From NCBI GenBank assembly GCA_027315165.1, contig DAHUYN010000004.1:79517-143516 (forward strand): a stretch of DNA of 64,000 bases, in the 5' to 3' direction. Made by a program: the position numbers and the translations under genes. The stretch comes from Thermoplasmata archaeon (GTDB lineage: Archaea; Thermoplasmatota; Thermoplasmata; Lutacidiplasmatales; UBA184). Each line of letters starts with the position of its first letter. The stretch's first letter is position 1. Below are positions 50,031 through 59,151 of this stretch, one piece after another. Under the pieces are notes generated by a model. That model made no database searches, was not told the DNA's origin, and saw only the letters and a list, made by a program, of their open reading frames with translations.

Positions 50031-50208
50031 CACTGCGGTTTCTTCGACGGGATACCTCGAATCGGCCCGGTTCGGCGCGGACTCCCGGTGGTTCAAGGTC
50101 GTTCCTCACCCGTGAGGACCCTCGGGGTCTTGTCCGAGGGACCGCCCACCGGCGCGAGCGCGCGCCACCGACGCCGGCGGAGGGCCGAGAACGGAGCCGG
50201 GCCGCCGC

Positions 50209-51981
50209 CTAGGAGAGCGGCTCGTAGTAGTACTCGCCCTTCTCGCGCTGCTCCCGGTCGAGCACCGAGCCCTCTTGGTTGATCCGGGGCCGGAGGGTCT
50301 CGGCGTCGCGACGGAAGGTCACCTGGATGTCTCGCAGCAGTTGGTTCATCCCCTCGCGCATCGGGAACGGCCCCGCGCCCTGTCCGCTGTCGCCGCCGCC
50401 GAGGAAGACCATCAGCCCGTCGGAGGCGAGGTCGAGGAAGTAGACGTCGTGGTCGACCACGAGCGCCGTCGCCGCCGAGCGTTCGACCTGGCGGCGGACC
50501 AGGCGCGCCATCGCCATCCGCTCGTCCGAGTCGAGGTAGGCCGACGGCTCGTCGAGCAGGTAGAGCGTCGCCGGTCGCGCGAGCGCGAGCGCGACGGCCG
50601 CGCGCTGCAGCTCCCCGCCCGAGAGCTGCGGCAGCGGCACGTCGAGCAGGTTGTCGAGGTGGAGACCCGGAATGAGCTCGCGCTCGAGGAGGCCGACGTC
50701 GAACGTCGGGTCGCCGAGCAGTGCGGCCATCCGCTCGCGGAGGCTCGCCGGCGTCGACGCACGGAGGTACTGCGGCTTGTAGCTCACGGTCACGTTAGGC
50801 GGCGGGGTCCCCGAGGTCGGGGGCTCGACACCCGCGAGCATCCGCACGAAGGTCGTCTTCCCGGTCCCGTTCGGACCGACGATCCCGATCGTCTCCCCTT
50901 TGGGGAGCTCGCCGGCGCCGACCTCGAGGCGGAACGAGGGGAACGCCTTCGTCAGCGCCCCGAAGCGGACCGCGACGTTCCGGCCGCCCATCGCCTTGGG
51001 CGGGTGCGCGACGAAGCGGACCGACTCGGTGCGGAAGCGGACGTTCTCATCCTTGAGGTAGCCGTTGAGGTAGGTGTTGATCGCCGTCCGCATCGCGAGC
51101 GGGTGCGAGATGACGCCGAACGCCGCCTCCTCGCCGTAGACGAGGTGGGCCTGGTCGGCCAGGTAGTCGAGCATCGCGAGGTCGTGCTCGACGACGAGGA
51201 CGCTCTTGGTCGTGCCCAGGCGGCGCAGTACGCGGGCGATCGCGAGGCGGTGGACGATGTCGAGGTAGCTCGACGGCTCGTCGAACAGGTAGAGGTCGGC
51301 CTCCGTCGCGAGCGCCCGGGCGATCGCGGCGAGCTGGAGCTGGCCGCCCGAGAGCTCCGAGAGCGGGCGCGAGGCCAGCGACTCGATCGAGACCGCCTCG
51401 ATCGCCGCGCGGGCGTTCCCGCCCCCGAGCTCGACGTACGACGAGACCGTGTGCGGCTCCTCGGTGAGCGTGTCGACGTACTGCGGCTTGACCGTGCTCG
51501 TGAGCTCGCCGCGCGCGATCCGTTGAAAGTGCGCGGCGAGCGCGGTGCCGCGGTAGTGCTCGAGGACGGCCGCCCACGAGGGCTTCGTGTTGTAGTCGCC
51601 GAGGTTCGGGACCTCGAGGCCGGCGAGGACCCGGAGCGCCGTCGACTTCCCGGTCCCGTTCGGGCCCAGGAGCCCCGTGATCCCCTCGGTCGGCGGGAGC
51701 GGCAGCCGGTAGAGCCGGAAGCCGTTGTAGCCGTAGCGGTGCACGATCTCCGACTCGTCGGCCGCGGGCGTGTTGAGGATCTTGATCGCATCGAACGGGC
51801 ACTTGTGCACGCAGATGCCGCAGCCGATGCAGAGCACCTCGGAGATCACGGGCTTGCCCGTCTCCTTCGACTCGACGATGCACTCCTGACCCATCCGGTT
51901 GATGGGACAGTAGGTGGCGCACTCCCACTGGCACTCCTTGGGGTGGCAGCGGTCGTTGAGGAGGATCGCGATCCGGCCCAC
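50209..51981 (-). CDS. rli: ABCE1/RLI ribosome-recycling ATPase
   Basis: This 590-residue protein splits post-termination ribosomes with aPelota. The N-terminal Fe-S domain has CHPKECQWECATYCP and CIGCGICVHKCPFDAI, the eight cysteines of two [4Fe-4S] clusters. Two ABC cassettes follow: GPNGTGKST with LSGGQLQLAAIARAL and LYLFDEPSSYLD, then GPNGTGKTT with LSGGELQRAAVALAL and LYLLDEPSAYLD. All are canonical. The length is normal. Its start is 4 nt past the end of the upstream ABC transporter ATPase gene, so the transporter and RLI may share a transcript. Confidence 0.97.
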   Translation of the reverse strand: MGRIAILLNDRCHPKECQWECATYCPINRMGQECIVESKETGKPVISEVLCIGCGICVHKCPFDAIKILNTPAADESEIVHRYGYNGFRLYRLPLPPTEGITGLLGPNGTGKSTALRVLAGLEVPNLGDYNTKPSWAAVLEHYRGTALAAHFQRIARGELTSTVKPQYVDTLTEEPHTVSSYVELGGGNARAAIEAVSIESLASRPLSELSGGQLQLAAIARALATEADLYLFDEPSSYLDIVHRLAIARVLRRLGTTKSVLVVEHDLAMLDYLADQAHLVYGEEAAFGVISHPLAMRTAINTYLNGYLKDENVRFRTESVRFVAHPPKAMGGRNVAVRFGALTKAFPSFRLEVGAGELPKGETIGIVGPNGTGKTTFVRMLAGVEPPTSGTPPPNVTVSYKPQYLRASTPASLRERMAALLGDPTFDVGLLERELIPGLHLDNLLDVPLPQLSGGELQRAAVALALARPATLYLLDEPSAYLDSDERMAMARLVRRQVERSAATALVVDHDVYFLDLASDGLMVFLGGGDSGQGAGPFPMREGMNQLLRDIQVTFRRDAETLRPRINQEGSVLDREQREKGEYYYEPLS

Positions 51982-51985
51982 GGAC

Positions 51986-52693
51986 CTACGCCTCCGGCGC
52001 GTCGGAGTCGCGGACGATCCGTCCGTCCTGCATCGTGAGGTGTCGGCGCGCGCGCTGCGCGACCTTCGGGTTGTGCGTCACGAGCACGAGCGTGCGCCCC
52101 TCTCGGGCCTGGATGCCCACCAGGAGGTCCAGGATCGCCTCCGTGTTGGCCGTGTCGAGCTCCCCCGTCGGCTCGTCCGCGAGCAGGAGGCCGGGACCGT
52201 TCGCGAGGGCCCGGGCGATCGCCACGCGCTGCTCCTCGCCTCCCGAGAGCTCGTGGGGGAACCGGTCCGCCTTCGGGCCGAGGCCGACCTCGCCGAGCAG
52301 CTCGCGCGCCCGCGCGCGCCGGACGGTCGCGCCGACGCCGGCGGCGCGCATCGGCAGCTCGACGTTCTCCGAGGCCGTCATCGTGGGCACGAGGTAGAAC
52401 CGCTGGAAGATGAACCCGATGTTCCGGAGGCGGAGCCGCGAGCGCTCCCGCTCGCCCAGGCCCGCCATCGCGTGGCCGTCCCAGGAGATCGTGCCGGCGC
52501 TCGGCTCGTCCAGGAGGCCCAAGAGGTTGAGGAGCGTGGTCTTGCCGCAGCCGGAGGGTCCCTCGACGGAGACGAACGAGGCCGGCGGCAGGTCGAGGTC
52601 GACGCCCGAGAGGGCCCGGACCTCCTCCGCGCCGCCCGCCGCGTAGCGCTTGGTGACGTCGCGCACGAGCACGCTCGGGACCGGGTCGATCAT
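51986..52693 (-). CDS. ABC transporter ATPase (MacB/LolD type)
   Basis: This 235-residue ATPase has Walker A GPSGCGKTT, Q-loop FQRFYLVPTMTASENVELP, signature LSGGEEQRVAIARAL and Walker B LLLADEPTGELD, the hallmark of MacB/LolD ATPases that pair with FtsX-like permeases. The signature has Glu for the usual Gln in GGQQQR. The ATG overlaps the stop of the adjacent permease by ATGA. It is the last gene of a three-gene exporter unit. Confidence 0.92.
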   Translation of the reverse strand: MIDPVPSVLVRDVTKRYAAGGAEEVRALSGVDLDLPPASFVSVEGPSGCGKTTLLNLLGLLDEPSAGTISWDGHAMAGLGERERSRLRLRNIGFIFQRFYLVPTMTASENVELPMRAAGVGATVRRARARELLGEVGLGPKADRFPHELSGGEEQRVAIARALANGPGLLLADEPTGELDTANTEAILDLLVGIQAREGRTLVLVTHNPKVAQRARRHLTMQDGRIVRDSDAPEA

Positions 52694-53943
52694 CGGAGCA
52701 CCTCCCAGATCGGCAGCCGCAGCGCGCGCCGGGTGGCGGCAAGGCTCGCGACGGCGCCGAGGCCGAGGATCCCGAGCGCGAGCAGCCCGAGCGTGAGCGG
52801 GTCGAACACGGCGAGCTGGGCCGCCGTCGCGACGGAGCCCTGGCCGTATCGTGCGAGGTAGCTCACGATCGCCCAGCCGCCCGCGATCCCGGCGACGACC
52901 CCGCTCCCCGTGAGGACGAGGCTCGTCCGGAGCCAGCCGACCGCGATCTGGCGCGCCGGCACGCCGAGGGCGCGCCGGATCCCGATGAGCCGCCGGTCGG
53001 TCTCGACCTGGCGCACGAGGACGAGGGCGAGGAAGACGAGGCCGACCGAAAGCCCGACGGAGGAGAGCGCGAGGTAAAAGCCGGTGAGGACCGCCGCCGT
53101 CTGGCCGAGCTGGGCCGCCTGCTGGGTGAGCGCGTCGACCGAGTAGTAGGGGGCGATCGCCGTGATCGCGGAGGCCGCCTGGTCGACCGCGGTCGGGTCC
53201 GTCGCCGCGGCGCCGGCGAGCGCGATGTCGATCGTGTCGGAGGCGTCGACGAGGGCCCCGGTCACCGGGTCCCGGCCGAGGCCGACGAGCTGCTGGAGCT
53301 CGGAGAGCGGCAGGACGATCGCGAACGCCGCCGCGGGACCGATCGCCGACCTGGGGACCCCGAACGTGCCCGAGATCGTGAACGGCACAGAGCGGTTCGG
53401 GTCGGTCGTGGCGCCGAGCGGCAGCGTTGAGCCGACCGTGAGCCCGACCGCCGAGGCGAGCGGCCCGGCGACCATCACCTGGAGGTCGGGCGTTCCCGCA
53501 TAGCTGCCGTTGTCGTAGTGGACGAGGTCCGTCGGGTCGGAGAACGGGAGCGGATGCGGGAAGAGGCCGGACTCGTCCGGCCCGAGCGTCTCCCCGAACG
53601 GCCCCGGCACGACGCCCTCGGCGAGGACGGGTGTGGGGGTGCCGCCGCTCGGGAAGGCATCGATCGCCAGGCTCAGGACCGGCGAGACCTGCGCGACGTT
53701 CGCGATCGACAGGAGCCGGGCGCCGAGCGCGTGGGTCCCCTCGATCCCGTGCTGGCCCGCGGCCGAGACGGTGATCTGGTAGCCCGACGTCTGGAGCGCG
53801 CGGATCTCGTGATCGGCGACGCCGCCCCCGACCGAGAGCAGGACGACGGGCAGCGCGACGGCGGCGGCCATCGCGGCCGCGGCGAGGACGCCCTGCCACC
53901 GGTGGTGGCGCAGCGCGCCCCATCGTCGACGCCAACGCCTCAC
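52690..53943 (-). CDS. FtsX-like ABC permease, second subunit
   Basis: This 417-residue protein begins at the GTG of a GTGA overlap with the first permease. An N-terminal basic stretch and membrane helix (about residues 18-38) precede a large extracellular MacB-like domain. Three C-terminal helices follow (starting near residues 280, 335 and 375), with the FtsX core RQVETDRRLIGIRRALGVPARQIAVGWL. Different in sequence from its neighbour, it is probably its heterodimer partner. The substrate is unknown; such systems export peptides or lipids or work mechanically on extracellular partners. Confidence 0.85.
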   Translation of the reverse strand: MRRWRRRWGALRHHRWQGVLAAAAMAAAVALPVVLLSVGGGVADHEIRALQTSGYQITVSAAGQHGIEGTHALGARLLSIANVAQVSPVLSLAIDAFPSGGTPTPVLAEGVVPGPFGETLGPDESGLFPHPLPFSDPTDLVHYDNGSYAGTPDLQVMVAGPLASAVGLTVGSTLPLGATTDPNRSVPFTISGTFGVPRSAIGPAAAFAIVLPLSELQQLVGLGRDPVTGALVDASDTIDIALAGAAATDPTAVDQAASAITAIAPYYSVDALTQQAAQLGQTAAVLTGFYLALSSVGLSVGLVFLALVLVRQVETDRRLIGIRRALGVPARQIAVGWLRTSLVLTGSGVVAGIAGGWAIVSYLARYGQGSVATAAQLAVFDPLTLGLLALGILGLGAVASLAATRRALRLPIWEVLR

Positions 53944-55247
53944 GGGGCCCTCAGCTCCTCCGCAACGGGCAGCGTCATCGCGCGCACGGCGGGGGCGATC
54001 GACGCGACGAGCCCGATCGCGAGCACCTCGGCGATGCCGAGGCCGATCACCGTCGGGTCGAACGAGACGAACGAAAAGCCGGCGGGAAGCCCCGTGACGA
54101 GCTGCGTGAGGAAGCGGTCGAGCGCGAGCGAGCCCGCCCAGCCGATCGCGAGCCCGGCGGCGAGCCCGAATCCGGAGAGCCACAGCCCCTCCTCGACGAC
54201 GAGGAGCCCGATCCGGTCGCGGCCGAAGCCGATCGCCCGGAACACCGCGAGCTCCCGGCTCCGATCGTCGACGGACATCAAGAGGACCGTCATCGTGAAC
54301 AGCGTCGCGACGACGAGACCGAGGACCCCGACGAGCGTGCCGAACGTCCGGTAGAGGTCGACGGCGTTCTGGACGGCGTTGAGGATGTTCCCGATCGTGA
54401 AGAACGAGAGCCCCGGGAACGCGCGCGCGAGCAGGGCCTGGTCCTGGGCGGGGTGGGTCGCGTCGGTGAGGTGGACGAGCACGAGGCTGGCATAGTCCTG
54501 CCCCGGCCCCGCGCCCCCGGTGAGCGTCTGGAGCTCGGAGAGGTAGAAGAACCCGAGCGCCTCGGACGGGAACAGCCAGAAGGCGCCGGTGACGCCGACG
54601 ACCTCGTAGGGCGTCGCGTTGGTGAACCAGGCGCCCAGCCCGGAGGGCCCCGAGACGGTGCGGTCGCTGACCCAGACGAGGCTCCCGGGGCCGACGTGGA
54701 GCAGGAGGGCGAGCGCCTGGTCGAGCTCGACCTCGTGCGTGACCGGGCCGTCGTACGTCCCGTTCGCGTAGTGGGGGTCGGACGGCGAGGAGAAGCCGGT
54801 CCCGGAGAGGAGCGGGGGGGTCTCGAGCCCGGCGTTGTCGCTCGGGATCCAGCCGATCGACACCGAGCTCGTCGGTCCCCACCCGAGGGGCAGCGTGCGG
54901 CCGGTCGCGCTCGCGTTCGAGGCGTTGAAGAGGGAGGCGTTCGCATAGGTGAGCCCGCTCACGAGCCACGGACTCGCCGAGCCGACGTTCGGGTCCTGTC
55001 GCTCGAGCGCCGCCGGGAGCGTGTGCGCGCCGACGAGCGGCGGGAACGCGGCCGAGGAGAGCGTCGTGTTCGCGCTCGCCCCGATGAGGTCGATGCCGCT
55101 CGCGGCGGCGAGCCTCGACGCGCTCGACTGGATCCCCGCCGACAGGGCGAGCAGGAGCACGACGAGCCCGGTCGCCATGCCGATCCCGAGGCTCGTCGCC
55201 GCGGCCCGGCCCGGTCGCCGCCGAAGGGCTCCGAGGGCGAGGCGCAT
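53940..55247 (-). CDS. FtsX-like ABC permease, first subunit
   Basis: This 435-residue protein starts MRLALGALRRRPGRAAATSLGIGMATGLVVLLLALSAG, a typical MacB permease N-terminus with one helix. It has a long extracellular domain with several Asn-x-Ser/Thr sites, then the FtsX core VDDRSRELAVFRAIGFGRDRIGLLVVEEG between C-terminal helices. It heads the permease-permease-ATPase unit. The start is 16 nt past the mptA stop, so co-transcription with mptA is possible. Confidence 0.85.
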   Translation of the reverse strand: MRLALGALRRRPGRAAATSLGIGMATGLVVLLLALSAGIQSSASRLAAASGIDLIGASANTTLSSAAFPPLVGAHTLPAALERQDPNVGSASPWLVSGLTYANASLFNASNASATGRTLPLGWGPTSSVSIGWIPSDNAGLETPPLLSGTGFSSPSDPHYANGTYDGPVTHEVELDQALALLLHVGPGSLVWVSDRTVSGPSGLGAWFTNATPYEVVGVTGAFWLFPSEALGFFYLSELQTLTGGAGPGQDYASLVLVHLTDATHPAQDQALLARAFPGLSFFTIGNILNAVQNAVDLYRTFGTLVGVLGLVVATLFTMTVLLMSVDDRSRELAVFRAIGFGRDRIGLLVVEEGLWLSGFGLAAGLAIGWAGSLALDRFLTQLVTGLPAGFSFVSFDPTVIGLGIAEVLAIGLVASIAPAVRAMTLPVAEELRAP

Positions 55248-55262
55248 CGTTCCGCCCCCGCC

Positions 55263-56171
55263 CTACGCCGGCGCCCGGGCCCGCAGCTCCCCGAGCGTCG
55301 TGCGGTGCTCGGCGACGACGTTGTACTTGTGGATCGACTCCTCGCTCACGGTCCTCGCGAGGACCCCCACGGCGTCCGAGAGGGTCGGAAACCGCCTCGG
55401 GAGCGAGGCGAGGAGGTCGCGGAGGACGTCCTCGACGAACTTCGGGTGGCGGTGGGCCTCGAGGACGACCCGCGCCTCGTCCCCGCGCTTGAGGATCGCG
55501 TAGGTCGGCGACGACTGGGCCGCTTCGACGGTATCGAGCAGGGCGTCGGCCTCGACCTCCTCCTCCTCGGAGATCTCGAGGGTGAGCCGGGTGCGGGTGC
55601 GCTGGTTGTGCGTCGGCAGCGGCAGCTCGGCGAGAGCCGGCGTCCCGAGCTCGGGGTGTTGTCGCACGAGCTCCTCGCGGATGTTCTCCATCGCGCAGGG
55701 GCAGGCCGTCATCCCGATCGCCTCGCCGCCGATCGAGCGCCGGACGGAGACCTCGCCGTCGGGCCGGCGGGTCGCGCGGGCCTCGGCGTAGAGCCGGTAG
55801 TCCTCGAGGGCGCTGCGGGCCCCCGGCGCGCCTCGCTGCCGGAAGTAGTCCGCCGAGGCCGTGACGACGGACTCGGTCGCGTAGCCGTGCCGGGCGAGCA
55901 GCTCGCGGGCGATCCGCGCGCAGGCCGACTCCAAGCTCGCGACGGGGCGCTGGGCCGTTTCGTCGACGACCTCGGCGAGGACCTCGGCGTTGCGGGAGAG
56001 GTCGGAACCCTTCCGGTCCGGCGGGAGGTCGACGGCGACGGAGAACGACGCGCTGAGCGTGACGACGCGGTCGGGGCGCTGGACCGAGATCGGCTTGCGC
56101 ACCTCCGTGAGGCCGACCTCTCGGAGGTCGAGCTGCCCGTGTCGTGGAGGAAGCGCGTGAACGTCCTTCAC
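55263..56171 (-). CDS. mptA: GTP cyclohydrolase MptA/FolE2 type (GCYH-IB)
   Basis: This 302-residue enzyme opens GTP for pterin or archaeosine-related synthesis. It shows the family core: GEAIGMTACPCAMENIREE with the metal-binding Cys, LPTHNQRTRTRLTLE, and EESIHKYNVVAEH near the end. The GTG at 56171 is preferred because TATA box CGTTTATGCC (minus strand, 56192-56201) is centred 26 nt upstream, which implies a leaderless mRNA and a full-length family N-terminus. It diverges from the SufT-like gene. Whether it makes the cyclic phosphate (MptA) or the triphosphate (FolE2) product cannot be read directly; archaeal context favours MptA. Confidence 0.92.
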   Translation of the reverse strand: MKDVHALPPRHGQLDLREVGLTEVRKPISVQRPDRVVTLSASFSVAVDLPPDRKGSDLSRNAEVLAEVVDETAQRPVASLESACARIARELLARHGYATESVVTASADYFRQRGAPGARSALEDYRLYAEARATRRPDGEVSVRRSIGGEAIGMTACPCAMENIREELVRQHPELGTPALAELPLPTHNQRTRTRLTLEISEEEEVEADALLDTVEAAQSSPTYAILKRGDEARVVLEAHRHPKFVEDVLRDLLASLPRRFPTLSDAVGVLARTVSEESIHKYNVVAEHRTTLGELRARAPA

Positions 56172-56242
56172 GGCCGGCGCGGACGAGGGGTCGGCATAAA
56201 CGGCTTGCGCGGGCCGCGCCGCCGGTGGGGCGGCTCCCGACA

Positions 56243-56252
56243 ACCTATATGC
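56243..56252 (+). promoter_or_regulatory. TATA-box promoter of the DUF59 gene (leaderless)
   Basis: ACCTATATGC is centred 26-27 nt before the ATG at 56274. With the mptA box on the other strand at 56192-56201 it makes a compact divergent promoter of about 100 nt. Confidence 0.65.
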
Positions 56253-56273
56253 CCCGGGCCGCTGGCTCGCTCG

Positions 56274-56681
56274 ATGTCGACGGAACCCGCCTCGACCGGG
56301 AACGCCCCCGCCGCCGCGGCGGCCCCCGCGCCCTCGAGCGCCGGGACCCCGCCAGCGGCACCGGCGGCCGCCGGTCCCAACGGGGCTCGAGAGGGCGAGA
56401 TCCTCGCCCAGCTGCGAAAGATCTACGACCCCGAGATCCCGATGAACATCGTCGACCTCGGGCTCATCTACGGGTTCGACTGGAAGGGCGATGACGTCAC
56501 CCTCCACATGACGCTCACCGCGCCCGGCTGCCCGGTCGCGGGGATCCTCGCCGACGAGATCAAGAGCGCCATCGAGAAGGTCCCGACCGTCCATCAGGTC
56601 CTTGTCGACATGGTCTGGGAGCCTCCATGGACGCCCGACCGGATGAGCGAGTTCGCCAAGCGGCAGTTCGGCTATCTCTAA
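56274..56681 (+). CDS. DUF59/MIP18 (SufT-like) Fe-S maturation protein
   Basis: This 135-residue protein has a 40-residue Ala/Pro-rich disordered leader. The DUF59 domain follows: DPEIPMNIVDLGLIYGF (52-68), then LTAPGCPVAG with the conserved Cys86, and MVWEPPWTPDRMSE. The family (SufT, PaaD, eukaryotic MIP18) helps mature or deliver Fe-S clusters. The ATG is set by the TATA box 27 nt upstream. It lies 12 kb from the suf genes. Confidence 0.92.
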   Translation: MSTEPASTGNAPAAAAAPAPSSAGTPPAAPAAAGPNGAREGEILAQLRKIYDPEIPMNIVDLGLIYGFDWKGDDVTLHMTLTAPGCPVAGILADEIKSAIEKVPTVHQVLVDMVWEPPWTPDRMSEFAKRQFGYL

Positions 56682-56688
56682 CGCGGCC

Positions 56689-59067
56689 CTACGGGGCGCG
56701 GCGGCGACGGCGTCGGGCGAGACCGGCGACGACGCCGATCACGACGCCCGCGACGAGGACGCCCAGGAGCTCGAGGTCGGCCGTGCTCAGGGGCCCGCTC
56801 GCAGGGGTCGGGTAGCCGACGACGACGGCGAAGGTGTCCGTCGCGACGCCCCCGCCAGGGTCCGAGGCGACGATCGTCACGTTGTAGCTGCCGGCGAAGG
56901 TCGGCGTGCAGACGAGCTCGAGGCCCGCCGGGGCCGCGCATCCGTCGGGGAGGCCGCTCCAGCGGACCGAGGCCCCGGGGCTTCCGCCCTGGAGCGTTGC
57001 GGTCAGGCTCAGCGTGCTGCCGACGACCGCGGTCGCGCTCCCGTTGAGCTGGACGCCGAGCGCGGGATACAAGAAGACGACGAGCGCCGGCGCGCTCGCA
57101 TCGCCCCCGAGGGAGTCCGTCACGTTGACGACGATCGCGTACGTCCCGCCGGCGGTCGGCACGCAGGTGACGAGGCTCTGGTTTCCGGCGAGGCATCCGT
57201 TCGGGAGACCGGACCAGGCGTAGGCGTACGCCCCACTCCCCCCGCCGGCCAAGGCCGTGAAGCTGACCGTCGAGCCGGCGTCGACGGTGGGGCGGTCCAT
57301 CGAGAGACCGGCCGTGAGCGCCGGATGGACCCCGAACGCGGCCGTCGTCGCGTTCGCGAGGGCGCCGTTCGAGTCGGTGACCGTGAAGGAGATCGCGTAG
57401 TTGCCGGGGGCGGTCGGCGTGCAGAGCCCGATCCCGGTGGAGGGCGTGCAGCCGGGCGGGAGGCCGTGCCAGGAGAGGACGAGACCGCCCGAGCCCCCCG
57501 AGACGACGGCGCCGAGCGCGACCGAGTGGTTCAGGTCGATCTCCGGCGCGGAGAGGCTGACCGAGGGCGAGAGGGCGGGAGAGACGACGAAGGCGACCGG
57601 GCCGGTCGACACCGTCGTCCCGTTCGCGTCCGTAACCGCGACCGAGATCGAGTACGAGGCCACGTGGTTCGGGCGGCAGACGACCGCGGCGGCGCTCGCG
57701 CCCGGGCACTCGACGGGCAGGCCGCTCCACCGGAACGCGTAGGGCGGGAGGCCCCCGCCGACGGTGAGGTCGAGGACGACGGACTCGTTGACGTCCGCGC
57801 CCGTGCCGTTCGTGCCGAACCGGGGTCCCGAGGCCGACAGCGGGGCGTTGAAGGTGACCGCGACCGTGTTCGACGGCCCGACGACCTGCAGGGTCGCGTC
57901 GACGCCGTAGGCGCTGAAGCGGTAGCCCCCGGAGGCGGTGGTCGTGAACCCCCGGGTCAGGTTCCCCGGACCGAGGAGCGTTCCGTTCAGGGCCCAGAGG
58001 GCGGTGTACGGGGCGGTCCCGCCGCTCACGGCCGCGGTGAGGGTCGTCGAGCCGCCGACGACGAGCGTCGTCGGGGTCCCGCTCAACCCGACCCCGGTGA
58101 GGGGCGTCGGGTCGGTCTCGAGGCGGAAGCCGTAGCTCGAGCTCACGATCGAGTAGTTCTGGCCCGCGACGTAGTGCGGCCCGTAGGCGGTGCCCGAGGC
58201 GGTGTCGAGGAAGTGCGTCGTCGGGTCGCCCGGCGAGATCGTCGTCCCGCCGCTCTGGCTGTAGCAGAGGCCGCTGCCGGCGAGGAACTCGTCGGACCAG
58301 CTCTGGTAGGCCGTGATGTACTCGCTCCGCGGGAACTGGTAGCTCACGACGGGCATCGCGCGGTAGTCGGGGCAGCTCGTCGCGGAGGTGTTGGCGATCT
58401 CCGTCATCGGGCCGGTGAAGTAGCCGTTGGTGTTCGAGGCGCCGCTCAGCGTGATGAACTCGGTCGCACCGGAGTCCGGCTGCGCGGTGCAGACCGAGTG
58501 CTCCGTCGAGTAGCTCACATCCCAGAGGTCCATGCAGACGTCGCCGCTTTGGGTGAAGTTGATCCCGAGCTGGAGGAGGTCGCCGGCGTGGAGGGTGAGC
58601 GTCGTGTCGCACCCGGGCGCGTAGCCGAGCCCCGACGACGTCCACACCTCGTAGAGCATCTCGTAGCCCGAGCAGCCGGGCCAGTTGACGCCGACGAGGA
58701 CCTGGTACCAATCGCCGGACGAGGAGAGCCCGTTGAGCTCGTAGCCGATCGGATAGACGCTCTTGACGAGCGTCAGCCGGAGCGAGAGCGAGCTGAGGCC
58801 GGTGACGCTCGCGCTCCCGTTGAGCTCGCTCAGCGTCGCCCCCACCTGCGTGTAGTAAGGGTTGGTCGCCAAGGGGCGCGGAGCCGCGACGACTCCGAGG
58901 GCCGGAGGATGGACCGTGAGCGGGACCGGGGCCAAAGCGCCGACGACGTTCCCGCCCGGCGCCCGGGCCCCGGCCGCCGGGGCCGGCGCCGCGCCCGAGA
59001 GCCCGGAGGGCACCAGGAGGAGCGCCACGAGGAGGCTCACTGCGAGGAGGGCGGTCCCGCTCGCCAT
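56689..59067 (-). CDS. Secreted, C-terminally anchored PKD-repeat surface protein
   Basis: The protein (792 residues from ATG 59067) has a signal peptide ending near SGLSGAAPAP. Next is a lectin-like or glycosidase-like beta domain (about residues 65-300, with YYTQVGATLSELNGSA and repeated cysteines). Six PKD/Ig-like modules follow; four share a WSGLPxGC and VTCxPTxxGTY pattern, so they arose by duplication. A membrane helix near the end (LLGVLVAGVVIGVVAGLA) is followed by RRRRRR. A TTG four codons upstream (59079) would add a positive charge to the signal peptide, but TATA box GGTATATC at 59096-59103 predicts transcription starting close to the ATG. It is probably an adhesin or substrate-binding surface protein. 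Confidence 0.75.
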   Translation of the reverse strand: MASGTALLAVSLLVALLLVPSGLSGAAPAPAAGARAPGGNVVGALAPVPLTVHPPALGVVAAPRPLATNPYYTQVGATLSELNGSASVTGLSSLSLRLTLVKSVYPIGYELNGLSSSGDWYQVLVGVNWPGCSGYEMLYEVWTSSGLGYAPGCDTTLTLHAGDLLQLGINFTQSGDVCMDLWDVSYSTEHSVCTAQPDSGATEFITLSGASNTNGYFTGPMTEIANTSATSCPDYRAMPVVSYQFPRSEYITAYQSWSDEFLAGSGLCYSQSGGTTISPGDPTTHFLDTASGTAYGPHYVAGQNYSIVSSSYGFRLETDPTPLTGVGLSGTPTTLVVGGSTTLTAAVSGGTAPYTALWALNGTLLGPGNLTRGFTTTASGGYRFSAYGVDATLQVVGPSNTVAVTFNAPLSASGPRFGTNGTGADVNESVVLDLTVGGGLPPYAFRWSGLPVECPGASAAAVVCRPNHVASYSISVAVTDANGTTVSTGPVAFVVSPALSPSVSLSAPEIDLNHSVALGAVVSGGSGGLVLSWHGLPPGCTPSTGIGLCTPTAPGNYAISFTVTDSNGALANATTAAFGVHPALTAGLSMDRPTVDAGSTVSFTALAGGGSGAYAYAWSGLPNGCLAGNQSLVTCVPTAGGTYAIVVNVTDSLGGDASAPALVVFLYPALGVQLNGSATAVVGSTLSLTATLQGGSPGASVRWSGLPDGCAAPAGLELVCTPTFAGSYNVTIVASDPGGGVATDTFAVVVGYPTPASGPLSTADLELLGVLVAGVVIGVVAGLARRRRRRAP

Positions 59068-59151
59068 CGGTACTCGCAAGGCGTCGCTCGAGGAGGATAT
59101 ACCTTTGCGGTCGACTCACCCTACGCCGCTTCGGCGAGCCACGAGGGCCGA

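Noticed and set aside
56689-58100. Tandem DNA repeats in the PKD surface gene
   Set aside because: The repeats are at the protein-domain level (about 85 residues each) and the DNA has diverged, so there is no nucleotide repeat to annotate.
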